Positions 35,221 through 47,116 of a DNA stretch of 64,000 bases are shown here, piece by piece. Each line of letters begins with the position of its first letter. The stretch's first letter is position 1. The position numbers and the translations under genes were made by a program. The stretch comes from Epiperipatus broadwayi (lineage: Eukaryota > Onychophora > Udeonychophora > Euonychophora > Peripatidae), in contig JAQFVV010012513.1 of the NCBI GenBank assembly GCA_028023455.1, positions 1,552,501-1,616,500 on the forward strand. Direction: 5' to 3'. A model generated the notes under the pieces. The model was not told where the DNA came from and did not search any database. It worked only from the letters and a program-made list of their open reading frames with translations.

Positions 35221-35848
35221 GAAGTAAAAATAGATTTGCTAAATAAAAATTCTGTGTATCTAGTGTCATGTGATTTTATTTGTTATATATAATAGATATT
35301 TGCTAGTCATTAACTGAATTGTGTGAGTTTTTTTTAAACGTCATAATGATTGAAATGTACATAGATAGTAAGACAGTTTATAATCTCAATGCATGCACAT
35401 TGGTTTTGCATGCAACATGAGTTTAAATCTGTCCATCATAAAAGTTGATAATTTTTTTCATGATATAACCAAGTTTACAAATTTTCTTACAATTAACCTT
35501 TCTTTGTAACTATTCAATATTAGTCAGCAAATAGGAATTCACTATTACATAGCTTAAAGATAAAGAAGGATGGGAAAAAACAGTTTTCATCATCCAGCAA
35601 TTACCAATCTATGATGAGTCAATAGAAAGTATTTGCGTTGTAGTAGATAATTAAAAACTGCTGTGAATTTAACTAATCTTATGTAAATTTCTGAGTGAAT
35701 GCATTTTAAAATTTGTAATATAAACGCCTTTAGAAAATTGAAAGTTACAAACTCTTTTCATTTCAATAAAAATTTTATTAACAATAAATAGTGGTTACAT
35801 ACTAATAAAGGATAAATAAATGAATAAATTGTACAATAATATGATTAT
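35221..35848. other. AT-rich spacer, nothing recognised
   Basis: No feature was recognised up to the target-site duplication of the RTE element. Confidence 0.5.
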
Positions 35849-35858
35849 ATAATGTTCT
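35849..35858. repeat. Target-site duplication of RTE copy 1, left
   Basis: ATAATGTTCT here is repeated exactly at 39128-39137, immediately after the element's GAT-repeat tail. Confidence 0.8.
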
Positions 35859-36158
35859 GGCTGCAGAAAGGAGTTTGCGATTAACTGAAAGGAGACCCTT
35901 TGATTCCTCTTGGAGGCCTTAAAGGAACCGAGCAGGGCAAATTCCTAATGTCCACTCCATACGTTCTTGTCGTTGCAGCTGTTATTACTATGTGATTATT
36001 CATATAGTATACAAACATGGATGGGCTGCTCAGTTTATTAGCTTTTTACCTCTGAGTTTAAGATCAAGAAACACCATGGTCTTTCTTCTCAGTGCCTGAT
36101 AAGGCAGAATGAATGTTTGTGTAAATGATAAATATTTTTCCAATACATATATACAATT

Positions 36159-38894
36159 ATGACAGACAAAAATAAAGCATGGCCCTTATTCTCAGGAGGC
36201 TGTAAAGTCACCAACCAAGGCAGCGGTTGGTGGCTGAAGGCAGAGGGTGCTAAGAATCCCCTGATTGCGGACCCAGGCTGCCATTTGATGATGACTTTTT
36301 ATTTAGGTACTTACAACTACAGATCACTTTCAAGTGAAGGAAGATTGCAAGAATTAGAAGAAGAACTGTCTTATATTAAATGGGACATTATTGGACTTTG
36401 TGAAGTTAGAAGAAAAGCAGAAGAAACAATTGATTTAAAAAGTGGACATATACTCTATTATAAAGGCACACATATTGGAAATACAAGTGGAGTAGGATTC
36501 ATTATAAATAAAAAGTGGAAGAACAATATTGTGGAGATTGATGGTGTATCGGACATAGTGGCAAGATTAGTTATACAACTTAATAGCAGATACCAAATGC
36601 AGATAATTCAGGTTTATGCCCCAACAAGTTCTCATAGTGATGAAGTAGTAGAAGATTTTTATATGGATGTACAAAAGGCTTTTGATCAGAGTAAACAACA
36701 TTTTAAAATTGTTATGGGAGACTTTAATGCTAGAATTAGTAGACAAATGAAAGATGAAATTGCTGTAGGTAATTTTGGTTATGGTAATAGAAATGAGAGA
36801 GGACATAGACTTGTGGAGTTTGCAGAAAAAGAAAAACTTTATATTATGAATTCATTTTTTGAAAAAAATGTTAAAAGGAAATGGACATGGAAGCATCCAA
36901 ATGAAGTTACAGCAGAATTGGATTATGTTTTGACTAACAGAAAATACATATTTCAAAATTGTAATGTTCTTAATAAATTTAACACAGGAAGTGATCATCG
37001 ATTAGTAAGGTGTAAGTTACGTGTTAATGTAAAACTAGAGAGACAAAAATTATTAAGAAAAACAATATTTACAGTTGATATTCCTAATCTTCAGAAACAT
37101 TCTAATGAATTTAAATTAGAACTTACAAATAGGTTTCAAGTGTTAGGAGATTTTGAACATGATTCAGATTTGAATGAAATTAATATGAAAATAGCTGATA
37201 CACTTTTAAAAACTGCAACAAACATAGCTGGTAGAAAAAAGCAGCAATTGACTAATAAAATTTCTACTGAGGCTAGAGAATTTATGAAGAAAAGAAGGAA
37301 TATGAAGATATACAAAAATGATGTATTAAAAAGAATTGGATATCTTGAATTTTGTAAAATGGTAAGGAAAAGAGTTGAAAATGATATAAGAAATTATAAC
37401 TGTGAAATAGCAAGGAAAGCTGTAGTAGAAAATAAAAGTCTCAAAAATGTTAAACAACATTTTGGTATTGGTAGGAAATTTATATCTGCAATAAGAAAAA
37501 AAGATGGAATTATTACTAAAAAGAGAGATGACATCATGAAATTGGTAGAATATTTTTATCAAGAATTATATAGTAATAAAGAACAAGTACCTCCTATATC
37601 TATTACATCTTCCGAATTGCCCAGAATTTTAAATAAAGAAGTGAGACATGCAATTAAGTGTATGAAGAAAGGAAAGGCTCCAGGAAATGATGGAATTATA
37701 ATTGATATATTAAAAGACGCAGGTGAAGAAATAGAAACAATTTTAGCAAAGTTATATATCAAATGTCTAAATGATAAAGATGTATCGGAAGATTGGAAGA
37801 ATGCAGTAATAATATTAATATTTAAAAAAGGTGATAAAGAAGATATTAGAAATTACAGACCTATCAGCCTTTTATCAGTTTTATATAAAATTTTTACCAA
37901 GATAATTACAACTCGTCTACAGAGAACTTTGGATTTCCACCAACCAAGAGAACAAGCTGGATTTAAAAGTGATTTTAGTACAATAGATCATATCCAGGTA
38001 TTGAGAGAAGTCATAGAAAGGACAAATGAATATGAGTTGTCATTATGTTTTGGATTTGTAGATTATGAAAAGGCATTCGATTCTATACACATTTATTCAG
38101 TGATTAAAGCATTGGATCATCAAGGTATAGATCCAGGATATTGTCATATTTTAAAGAATATTTATAAAAATGCAACAGCAACAATTAGATTACATAATGA
38201 TACTGGAAAAATCAATATTGAGAAAGGTGTAAGACAAGGTGACTCCATATCTCCAAAACTCTTTACAGCAGTGCTGCAAGAAGTATTTTGTGGATTAAAA
38301 TGGGAAACTAAAGGAGTGAAAGTAAATGGAGAGTATTTAAGTCATTTAGATTTCGCAGATGATGTAGTTGTTTTTGCAAATAATGCTTCAGAGCTGCAGG
38401 AAATGTTGCAGGAGTTAGCAGATGAAAGTAGAAAAGTAGGACTAAAGATAAATGTTAAAAAGACTAAAATAATGTTTAATCGATTTGCTCAAAATATGAA
38501 AATAAAGATTGATTATGAAGAATTAGAAGAAGTTAACAGTTACAAATACCTTGGTCAGATTATTAATACAGATGGAAACATAATGGAGGGAATTAATCAT
38601 AGAATTAAACTTGGCTGGAGTGCTTTTGGTAGAAATAACTTGATACTAAAAGAAAATATGCCTATGTGTTTGAAAAGGATGGTTTTTAACAAATGTGTTT
38701 TACCAGTTCTTACTTATGGATCTGAGACTTGGACACTTAATAGAAGAGCAATACAGAGACTTCAGACCACTCAAAGAAGTATGGATAGATGTATGTTGGG
38801 AGTAACAAGAGATCGAAAACGCAATGTATGGGTAAGACAACAAACAGATGTTACTGACCTTATTGAAAAAATTAAAATATTGAAATGGAGTTGA
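36159..38894 (+). CDS. RTE endonuclease-reverse transcriptase (one late in-frame stop)
   Basis: This 911-codon frame encodes the enzyme that nicks target DNA and copies element RNA at the nick. The N-terminal APE-type endonuclease spans about residues 48-285: TYNYRSLS (51-58), IIGLCEVRRK with the catalytic E82, GDFNAR (187-192) and GSDHRLV (277-283) with the D/H pair. Reverse transcriptase: NYRPISLLS, VDYEKAFD (634-641), GVRQGDSISPKLF (690-702) and the catalytic FADD (732-735). All key residues are intact. The stop TGA at 38892 stands where related proteins have W before AGH; the same frame continues for 73 codons. The first 43 residues may be leader rather than protein; M44/M45 just before the endonuclease is an alternative start. 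Relatives are often annotated 'craniofacial development protein 2-like'. Confidence 0.9.
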   Translation: MTDKNKAWPLFSGGCKVTNQGSGWWLKAEGAKNPLIADPGCHLMMTFYLGTYNYRSLSSEGRLQELEEELSYIKWDIIGLCEVRRKAEETIDLKSGHILYYKGTHIGNTSGVGFIINKKWKNNIVEIDGVSDIVARLVIQLNSRYQMQIIQVYAPTSSHSDEVVEDFYMDVQKAFDQSKQHFKIVMGDFNARISRQMKDEIAVGNFGYGNRNERGHRLVEFAEKEKLYIMNSFFEKNVKRKWTWKHPNEVTAELDYVLTNRKYIFQNCNVLNKFNTGSDHRLVRCKLRVNVKLERQKLLRKTIFTVDIPNLQKHSNEFKLELTNRFQVLGDFEHDSDLNEINMKIADTLLKTATNIAGRKKQQLTNKISTEAREFMKKRRNMKIYKNDVLKRIGYLEFCKMVRKRVENDIRNYNCEIARKAVVENKSLKNVKQHFGIGRKFISAIRKKDGIITKKRDDIMKLVEYFYQELYSNKEQVPPISITSSELPRILNKEVRHAIKCMKKGKAPGNDGIIIDILKDAGEEIETILAKLYIKCLNDKDVSEDWKNAVIILIFKKGDKEDIRNYRPISLLSVLYKIFTKIITTRLQRTLDFHQPREQAGFKSDFSTIDHIQVLREVIERTNEYELSLCFGFVDYEKAFDSIHIYSVIKALDHQGIDPGYCHILKNIYKNATATIRLHNDTGKINIEKGVRQGDSISPKLFTAVLQEVFCGLKWETKGVKVNGEYLSHLDFADDVVVFANNASELQEMLQELADESRKVGLKINVKKTKIMFNRFAQNMKIKIDYEELEEVNSYKYLGQIINTDGNIMEGINHRIKLGWSAFGRNNLILKENMPMCLKRMVFNKCVLPVLTYGSETWTLNRRAIQRLQTTQRSMDRCMLGVTRDRKRNVWVRQQTDVTDLIEKIKILKWS

Positions 38895-39116
38895 GCTGGA
38901 CATCTTGCTAGAAGAGATGATAATAGATGGACAATTGAAATTTTAAACTGGCTTCCAAGAGATTGTAAAAGACCCAGAAAGAGGCCACATGTGAGATGGA
39001 TGGATGAAATAAGAAAATGTGCAGGGGTGTTGTGGAGAAGAGAAGCTAAAGATCGGAGAAGATGGATTAAACTTGGAGAGACCTTCATCCTGAAGTGGAT
39101 TGATAATGGTTGTTGA
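38895..39116 (+). pseudogene. RTE C-terminal tail beyond the premature stop
   Basis: In frame with the upstream ORF, it encodes AGHLARRDDNRWTIEILNW, PRDCKRPRKRPHVRWMDEIR, WRREAKDRRRWIKL and ends WIDNGC-stop. This is the conserved RTE C-terminal region (GH-x-AR, RPxxRWxDEI, W-x-x-L-x-E). One TGG-to-TGA change at 38892 is the only thing separating it from the main frame. 39117-39127 is the GAT tract. Confidence 0.85.
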
Positions 39117-39127
39117 TGATGATGATG

Positions 39128-39137
39128 ATAATGTTCT
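39128..39137. repeat. Target-site duplication of RTE copy 1, right
   Basis: ATAATGTTCT is identical to 35849-35858. Confidence 0.8.
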
Positions 39138-39417
39138 ATTTGTTATCTGGCTAGATTATGTTATGAGAGCACAATGTTATACTCTTATGTGGTTAGGTAT
39201 AGTGAAGAGATTCTAAGAACTTGTTTAATGGTATTAGCATTTTTAATATAAACATAAATATTTTCTTTTATAATTGACTATTCTATAATTCTGGGTAGGT
39301 GGGAGTTGATAATCAGGAAAAGGAAAGAGCAATTAAAGACCAGATGATCTGTTTTTTTCTCAATGTTATTTTGTCATAATTTGTCTTGCTTCCATTAGCA
39401 AGTGATTTTTAAAAATT

Positions 39418-39546
39418 AGTCTATTTTTTTTTTCTTTTATTAAGAATAGTTTTTGCCTTATGATTTAATGTATAATCAAGTAGTCTATTTATTTTTTCCT
39501 TTTATTAAGAATAGTTTTTGCTTTATGGATTAATTTATAATTTCTT
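39418..39546. repeat. 64-bp tandem duplication
   Basis: 'agtctattt...' units start at 39418 and 39482. They share 'cttttattaagaatagtttttg' (split as 'cttttattaag' and 'aatagtttttg') with few differences. Confidence 0.8.
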
Positions 39547-42170
39547 TCTAACAGCATAAAATTAGAATTGTCTTTTGATTATCTCAAATATCTCTTAGGC
39601 TAGAAGTTTATTTGTCTTCTCTTCAAGATCGTAATTCTTTTCAAGTTCTGAACACAAGACTGCAGTAACACTTGCACTATTATATCACCTCTGCTGCAAT
39701 TCACTCTTTTGCAGCTATTCTTAGAGAATAATTTGCTAGTTTTATGATTATTTAGTGGCAAAAACTGGAAGTAAAACATTAAATTTTAATTTTTTAAAAA
39801 AACCTCAAGATGACAGTATTTTCCAAAAACCTATCACAAAGAATGTAACAGTGTTGTTGATTGGCAGTTTCTCAATTTTTATGCCTGAGAGTATTTGTGA
39901 AGACTTTTAAGAGTGTTCAATGTTTTGTTTACATTTGAAAATGAAAATGTATATTTTCTTATGTAGTCCTTTTATTTGTGATTATTTGTTTTAAATTAGT
40001 TGTGAAATCTTACAAAATTATTTATGATTATACTCAGATTTTATTCAAAAGTGTTTGCTTTTACAACTAAATTTAAGAGAAATATTAATAATGTAAAACA
40101 AGTTGTAATTGGCTGAAAAAGTAACTTCATAACAATGATGTAGTCATATTCTATCATATTTTAATAATTGTAAGTTGAGTTCGAACTTGTAAAACTGAAC
40201 TTCATTGCTTCATGTAATGCTAACAATAATTAATTTGAAATTTTAAATTGGAGTCAAATATCTTTTATTTCATGTTTAAATATCTTTATCAACAATTAAG
40301 GTAATTAATGTAATAGCAAAAAGTTATTAATCTTATTACATATTTAATTTTTTTTATATTTGCAAAGTTGAAATATTTTCGTAAATTATTTTAATTTATA
40401 AAGTTATGTTTCTAATAAATAATTAAAAATTTGTGGGAACCAAATAAAAAATAATGGACATTTTTTAAAGCTAAACTGTTGGGAATTTAATTTAAATAGA
40501 CATTAGGGGCTATCAAAAAATGGAAAATTATTAGAGAGCTAAAATATTTTTTATATCTACACATGAAATAAATAAAAAGACTTATATTTTTATCTTAAAG
40601 ATAATGTTAAAATATTTAATATGCAAATATATTTAAAACACTTTTATCATGAATTAACAAACATTTGCAATCATCATACAAAAAGAAACTTTTCAATACT
40701 ACAATCTTAGTATATTCATGCCATGAAACATGTCTTGAGGTACTGCTTCATATAATATTTTGAACATGTGATTAATAAAGATTTGAAATTAATAAGTAAT
40801 TGAATTATGATTAACTGTTTAACTGCCAATTATAATAAAAATGGGTTTTCTATTATCTTACAAATATTCTCCACATTTCCTTAGCATTTCTATTTGTAGT
40901 CAATACAAATATTCTAATATTATTTGTACATGTGATAATATAACTTTTGTTGATAACTATTGTTATTTAGGTAATTTTATTGAGTCAAGGTTATTCTGAT
41001 CAAGCCATATTGCATATTTATGTTCTCAGTTATACAAAATTAATTACATAATTTGTTATCTAGTGAAGTTTTTGCCTAGATCAACTCTAATGACTATTTA
41101 ATTTGTTTGTTATCAAAGTATATTGCATTTTAATATTTTTATTTAAGGTGGACTTATTTCATCACCCCTATCCTCATTATGTACATTACAAAATTGTGCC
41201 ATGTATAGTATTTTGGTAGGCTTAGACTGACTTCTGTTCATGATAGCTATGTTAATTCTTATGTGTTGTCTGTTCTTAAACTATATAAGTATAGAATTAT
41301 TAGTGATATATTTTGTAGTCATTCCTTATTGTGTCATAAGATGTCAGTTGTGAACACTCATTTAGCTAAGAATTTATAATTGATGTTGCCTGATTTTTAT
41401 TTAGAAAGTAATCATAGGCAATTTAGTTCCAATAATTACAGATTGTTTAGTTCTTTTGTTATTGACTATTCAATAAATGTTGAGCATCTATTTTTTCATA
41501 CATTCAAAAAACGTTTGAGACTTTGGGTTATTATTATATCTGTAATCATATGTATTATTATTATTGTTTTAATATTTGTATGCATTGTACTTGAGTAATG
41601 TTTAAACATATTTTATACATTTTGTTATGTGTGTAATTAATTTTATATTTATTCTCTATATTTATTGTTCATTCTTTGTATTAATTTTTGTATGTTTTTC
41701 TCTATATGATTTTTTTCTTCAGATGTTTAATAAACTATACTTATTATTAATACTTTTTCGTTGTTGTAATTAATATAATAACTTATGGATAATTCCTGCA
41801 GAAGTTGTGCTTGTTGGAGTTATTCTCTCTTATATATGTATGTATTGTTTGTTTAATAAAATAAATAATTGTTATTATTAATTTTCAAAGTAACTATTGA
41901 AAAATAATAATAGGTTACAGATTTAGAAGACAAAATATTAAGCATTACAGTGTTAAAAAAAAGAAAAACATTAACTACAATAAGAAGATATATATAAAAA
42001 AGACGAAACAAAAAAAAATGAACAATGTAAAACACATGTATAGAATTAAAATACGGCAAACAGTAAATAAATTTAATATATTATAAAATAATATCATTTT
42101 TGTATTGTTATTTTTGATTTTGAAATTATTAATATACAAGACAAATACTTTTCTAATCTAAAAAAATCAA
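39547..42170. other. AT-rich spacer, nothing recognised
   Basis: About 41380-41600 has a 72-codon plus frame with a hydrophobic end, but its isoleucine/valine bias is typical of TTA/ATT-rich DNA. It has no supporting features and is not called. Confidence 0.45.
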
Positions 42171-42538
42171 ACTACTACTACTACTAATACTACTACTTCT
42201 ATGACTACTAGTATTAGTACTACTAATATTACTACCAGTACTACTAATACTAGTACTACTACCACTGCCACTACCAGTACTACTACTACTACTATGACTA
42301 CTACTACTATTACTACTAGTATTAGTACTATTACTATACTACAACTACTATTAATACTAGTACTATTACTACTACCACTACTAGTACTACTGCTACTACA
42401 ACTAGTCCTAGTATTAGTACTACTACTGCCACTACTACTATACTACTAGTAGTACTACTACTATTACTATTAGCAGTAAAAGTAGTACTTCTACCACTGC
42501 TACTACCACTACCACTATTTCTACTCCTCCTACTACAA
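42171..42538. repeat. ACT/AGT triplet tract with many ACTAGT palindromes
   Basis: About 370 bases are built almost only from ACT, AGT and close variants (CCA, AAT, GCT triplets). Direct ACT runs alternate with inverted AGT runs through 'actagt' junctions, so the tract can fold on itself. Threonine-rich, leucine-rich and valine-rich frames across it are repeat artefacts. Confidence 0.9.
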
Positions 42539-43934
42539 TTAGCTAATGTCACTTTTGTTATTATTTTTCCATTCTAAAAATTTTTTTTCACTTGTTAAAA
42601 GTCTTTTTATAGAAATGTTTAACCCTTTTGTTTGATATACAACCCATTACCAAACATTGTTAAGAGGTGCTGTTATTGGGCCCAGAGTGAATCACTCATG
42701 GTTTTTCTATAGTGTTAAGTTTCTGTGTGTTTGATAGTAAAATTTAAACTGAAATGTAAATTACATGATAATAATTTCAATAAAAATCGCTAGATGTCAG
42801 TAGTATTCAAAAATAGCATTCAGTGGTTGCAATTTTAAGCACAGAGAATCAAGTAATGGAGATTTCTCATTCGTTGCAATGTTATCATTACGCTGTCAAG
42901 CCTGCCACTTTTGTTCAAAATCTAGAAATTGAAAATCATTGGTTTACAGTATAATTTATTTTATTTTTGTAAATTTAAATTAATTATTAGTTTTTGATGA
43001 ATGTCCAATATTAGATTGAGACTATATTGAAAATTTTTGTTTTTACAAAAAAATAAGTGAAATGCCAACAATTCTAATATAAAATAGAAAGTTATAATAG
43101 AAATAGATTTTTTGAAATAGTATTAAATATTAACTTATCACTTTGTTTATATGTTTATTCTGATTAAAAAAACATTTTAGAAAACTGTAACATCAATTTG
43201 GACTGCCAGATGTAGCATGATATTTCATCATGGCTGTGATGACTCAATGGTTAATCGAATTTTTCAAGTCTCTCTAAAAGATAAAAGATGAGGATAAATG
43301 AACTTGTCAGCCTTGGTTAATTGACCAAACCTGGAGCCAGATGAGGCTAGAGTCCTAATTCATGTATTTCTTAAGCCTGAATTTTAAAATTTCTCCTATC
43401 CACAGAATAAATATATCCCATCTTTCACTTAAGAATAATCTAAACTTTAACTATGTAGTTCTTTCATACATCCTATATATTTAATACCCAAACTTTGCAT
43501 TAGTTACATACTTTACAATTAGTTTACCTATATCAACTTATAAATATTGTTATGGTCCTCATTACTCTTTGGGCCAGGATAATCATTAATCAATGGAATT
43601 TCCAAACCTTATACATAGGTTTCACATACTTTATATTCCTAGCTAATTAAGCATATGCTGCACTGCCTTAAGGCATTAGGATAATCTTTGATTTTATTTA
43701 TATTAATTTATGTTTCTTTCATACTTGCTTTAATTAACTATCATGATTTTCTTATGCTGCTCTTAAGACTGTTATTGATCTAATACAACTTTTGATTTGT
43801 CTATATACATGACTTGCATACCACATTTATATGTATACCTTGAAACTTTCTTATTGACATAATTTTATCCTATCATTAATTTCTTTTGTATCGGCTCTAA
43901 TGTGTAAATAAAGTTTTAATTTTTGAAAGTAAAA
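42539..43934. other. AT-rich spacer, nothing recognised
   Basis: No coding domain or repeat pair was seen. 43200-43420 is slightly more complex but unassigned. Confidence 0.45.
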
Positions 43935-44079
43935 CTGTAACATGAAATGGTTTTAATTTTTTGCAACATAGATACCATTGAGTTCACTTTTAGAGAGCTA
44001 TGGGATTCTGGTCCTTCTCACCAAAAAATGCACTCAGCCATGTCTAAGTTGCAAAAGGAAAAACCATTTCATGTTGCAG
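43935..44079. repeat. 145-bp fold-back with ~38-bp inverted ends
   Basis: Ends 43935-43974 and 44042-44079 pair ('aacatgaaatggtttt' against 'aaaccatttcatgtt', 'gcaacatag' against 'ctaagttgc'). The loop is unique sequence. It is MITE-sized and no target duplication was fixed. Confidence 0.7.
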
Positions 44080-44334
44080 ATTTGAAATATGTTTCACACT
44101 AAAATTATAAACAAAGTAAAAACTTAACTACTTGAATGTATCCTTTATTCAGATTCGCAATTTTAATTTCAATTTTGTTACTTATTAAGTATTATTGGTT
44201 CCTAAAATATTTGTTTTAATGCAAGGAAATAAAAATAAATCCTCTATTCTAGTTATAATTTCAGTTAGTTATTCCTTTTTGTTTATATTTTGTTATATTA
44301 AATTTAACATTTTTCATTTGCAAAGTCAATATTT

Positions 44335-44437
44335 TTTTTCTCATGTGTCATAGCATCAGCCGGGAAGCAACCCGCTAACCTGGGACAACTGCTTGTAAAG
44401 CAGCTGTCGCTGCCCTCTCGACCACCAATGCTTGACA
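44335..44437 (-). mobile_element. tRNA-derived SINE, copy 1, with 13-bp target duplication
   Basis: On the minus strand it starts 'caagcattggtggtcgagag', has an A-box-like GTGGTCGAGAGGGC and a B-box-like GCGGGTTGCTTCCC, then GATGCTATGACACATGAG and an A-rich tail. Exact 13-bp duplications AAAGTCAATATTT lie at 44322-44334 and 44438-44450. The body matches the SINE at 61158-61276. It was probably mobilised by a LINE in trans. The tRNA of origin is not determined because the anticodon arm has diverged. Confidence 0.85.
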
Positions 44438-44450
44438 AAAGTCAATATTT

Positions 44451-45090
44451 AATATAAATAAATTGAAATATGCAAATAATTGATTACAAATGAAAGCTTA
44501 TTCATTGAAAATAAGCATAAAAGTTTATGAATTTTTCCACTATAACATCAGAATAAAATTATGTACAATATTATTGACAATATGATAGTTATTACAATTT
44601 TTTTAGTCGGGAATAATTATTTTTTCATTTTTAATAATTTTTAAGTTAACAATAAGTATATTTAAAATATTGCCTTTATAACAGTAAAATTATTAGAAAT
44701 AAAATATGGTACAATTCAATTTATTCTAATTTATTTAAATGCATTAATGTAAACTTTAATATTCCTATTACTATACGTAAAATAAAATACTAGATGATAG
44801 ATATATAATAACTAAATTCTCAGAAGACCCTGTTTGAGAAAGTTTGTTATTAATAGTATCAAGTTCATAGATATCATTAATCTAAACTAGAGTAATCTAT
44901 AATTTACTTTTGTATAAGGTATGTTTTGTGTTAATAAATCAAGGGTATGAAATATATATATATATAATGATAAATAATATTTTAATATTGTCTAAATATA
45001 ATATCATATGAAATTTACCAAGTCTCAGCTAGAGGGCAATTCAATTATTATTCAAAATAAACTAAGTAAATTTCACATGTCATTTTATTT
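44451..45090. other. AT-rich spacer, nothing recognised
   Basis: It contains a short (AT)n tract at about 44950-44966 and nothing else that could be named. Confidence 0.45.
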
Positions 45091-45690
45091 ATCCCATTTT
45101 CCTCATTCACAAGTCAACCTGAGTAACCAATAAATAAACTCTAAAAGCAAACCAATGGTTTCCAGGTTTCACTGTTACAAGCAGACTTCTTAAGTTTAAA
45201 GAACTACAAAATAACAACATATTTAAACTAAACATTACCCACAATTCCACTTACTTCCCATACACCCTTAATATTAAAAGTAGTTTTGTAAGAAGGTATA
45301 TATAAGTCAGAGTAGTTTCAGCTTAAATGAAAGAATAAAAATACATAAAAGAAGTCTTAGAAATAAATATCTTAGTTCTGCTTTATATAACCATAAAAAA
45401 GATACAGGTCTCACTATTAATTTTGATAAGATTGTCTTCTTTGAGAGAAATGAAATAAAAGAAGAATTAAAGAATCTTTATAATTAAAAAATTATGATTC
45501 TAAAGCAATTAACACTTTTAAAAGTTCTTTAAATATTAACAGAGTATGACAGGTAAGTGGAATTATGGGTAATGTTTATGTTTTATTTTGTAGTTCTTTA
45601 TACTTGAGAAGTCTGCTTGTCAGAGTGAAACCATTGATTGTGTTTTAGAGTTTATTTTTGGCTATTCTGGCTGAGTTGTGAATTTGGGAT
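45091..45690 (+). mobile_element. Fold-back Penelope-like element family D
   Basis: Left arm 45091-45263 and right arm 45544-45690 are inverted copies ('caagcagacttctt' against 'agaagtctgcttg', 'acattacccacaattccactta' side against 'taagtggaattatgggtaatg'). Between them, on the plus strand, is the second half of a GIY-YIG domain. The right arm is the genuine 3' tail, because coding runs toward it. The left arm has an extra ~12-bp 'gtttccag/ccaatg' variation and other differences. The same tail forms the fold-back at 5267-5505. Confidence 0.8.
45320..45487 (+). pseudogene. C-terminal half of a GIY-YIG domain, Penelope family D
   Basis: The plus frame reads SLNERIKIHKRSLRNKYLSS, ALYNHKKDTGLTINFDKIVF, FERNEIKEELKNLYN-stop. 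These fit the RIxxH helix, the H-K-x-TG block and the IKEE/KxL helix of Penelope GIY-YIG domains. The GIY and YIG strands themselves are cut off at the left-arm junction. It is non-functional. Confidence 0.7.
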
Positions 45691-47102
45691 AATTTTGATA
45701 ATTTATTGTCTAGTTTAGTTAGTTTAGTCTTATGCTATATGATCTATTTAAAACTTTGTATTTTATAGTCTGAAAGACCATTTGTAATTACATTTTCATC
45801 AATAGAACATCTTGTATTTAGCTTCTTACATTCTTGGGTATGCAAGAACAGCTCTCATGTCCAAAAGCATTTTTTTACAGTTTAAATCAAGTAATACAAC
45901 AGCAATTTTGTTCTCTATACCCATATTATTTTTTTATTTTTTACTTTTTTAATATTATGTTCAAATTCAAAGCTATAACCTATGCAGATCCATATTTGGT
46001 AACTATGATTAATCTTTTTTTATCATCAGGCTAAAATTCTAAAATTCAAAACATCTTTAAGATCTTTTTAAATCAACACATATGCAATATAACAACATAA
46101 TTTAATTATTCACTAAAAACATTTTAAAACCATAGTATAACTGAATCAAAATTATGACATTAAATGTAACAGTGTGCTTTTTACATTTATCAATCATCTT
46201 CAATGCTTTCTGTGCCATTTTGAAATCTTCCAAAGCACTTGAAAATATTTTTACAACACATGGTTTTGCTGTCATACATAGTTTGAATCATTTCAAATGT
46301 TTAGTAGCAGTTTAATGTTAGTGTATTTTTCAAGTAGTGTTCCATTATGAATTAAGATACAAAATACATCATCCATATTTTGTGTCATAAGCTATGATTC
46401 AGAAATGGTAGATCCTTAAATTTTTTTGTGATAGATAATTATTTATGTCCCTATGTAACACATAGATTTATTCAAAGATGGCTTTGAAACAGTTAGTGGA
46501 GTAACTGTTCACACTTTTTTACTGGAACATACTTATATGACATCATGGTGGTTACTATATAGTTTAGGAAAGTCTTAAATGCAGACATCCTTTGTAAACC
46601 AATTACTCAATCTTAAAATAGAGGGCGCTAAAGTAAAGAGCAGCTCTTATTATATTTTAGCAGATAGAAGCTATAATAAATTTCATTTTTTATAAATTTT
46701 ACATTCAACAATATTGTGATTAATAAATAAAATAATTTTAAAAGGAAAATTGGTTTTAAAATAAAATTCAAAATTATAATAATATTCATACTTCCTTCCA
46801 TATTTTCAATATGCTGCTTTTATATATATATATATATAGTATAAAATTTCCTATTGCAAACTACTCAAAGCTTATAAAGATGAAAATGTATTCATGGTCA
46901 ATCAGAAATAAATAGTTCACATCAAGCATCTTTATTTGTAATTTTAATAGAAATTACAAGTAGACAATTTATATTAGAAGTTTTCAAAAGATATTAAATG
47001 AATATTTCTTTTGTTGTAATAATTTCTGGTGAAATAAAATTATCAGTAATACTTAAGTAACCTTTCTCTCCAAAATTGTGCTAAGAGAATAAATATCACA
47101 AT
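45691..47102. other. AT-rich spacer, nothing recognised
   Basis: A (TA)n tract lies at 46821-46839. Small frames here lack any recognisable domain. Confidence 0.45.
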
Positions 47103-47116
47103 ACTATATAATAGAT
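47103..47116. repeat. Target-site duplication of RTE fragment, left
   Basis: ACTATATAATAGAT is repeated exactly at 47311-47324. Confidence 0.85.

Larger units (their letters stand above)
35859..39127 (+). mobile_element. Full-length RTE-clade non-LTR retrotransposon, 3.27 kb
   Basis: The element runs from GGCTGCAGAAAGGAG at 35859, through a ~300-bp 5' leader, one long open frame and a terminal (GAT)n tract, and is flanked by exact 10-bp duplications. The 5' leader is conserved in the second copy at 54622, which confirms that 35859 is near the true 5' end. The single ORF with apurinic endonuclease plus reverse transcriptase and the very short 3' end in a trinucleotide repeat are characteristic of the RTE clade. 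It is the best-preserved element in the window. Confidence 0.9.

Noticed and set aside
42201-42552. Threonine-rich and valine/serine-rich frames
   Set aside because: Artefacts of the ACT/AGT triplet tract; both strands are open because of the repeat.
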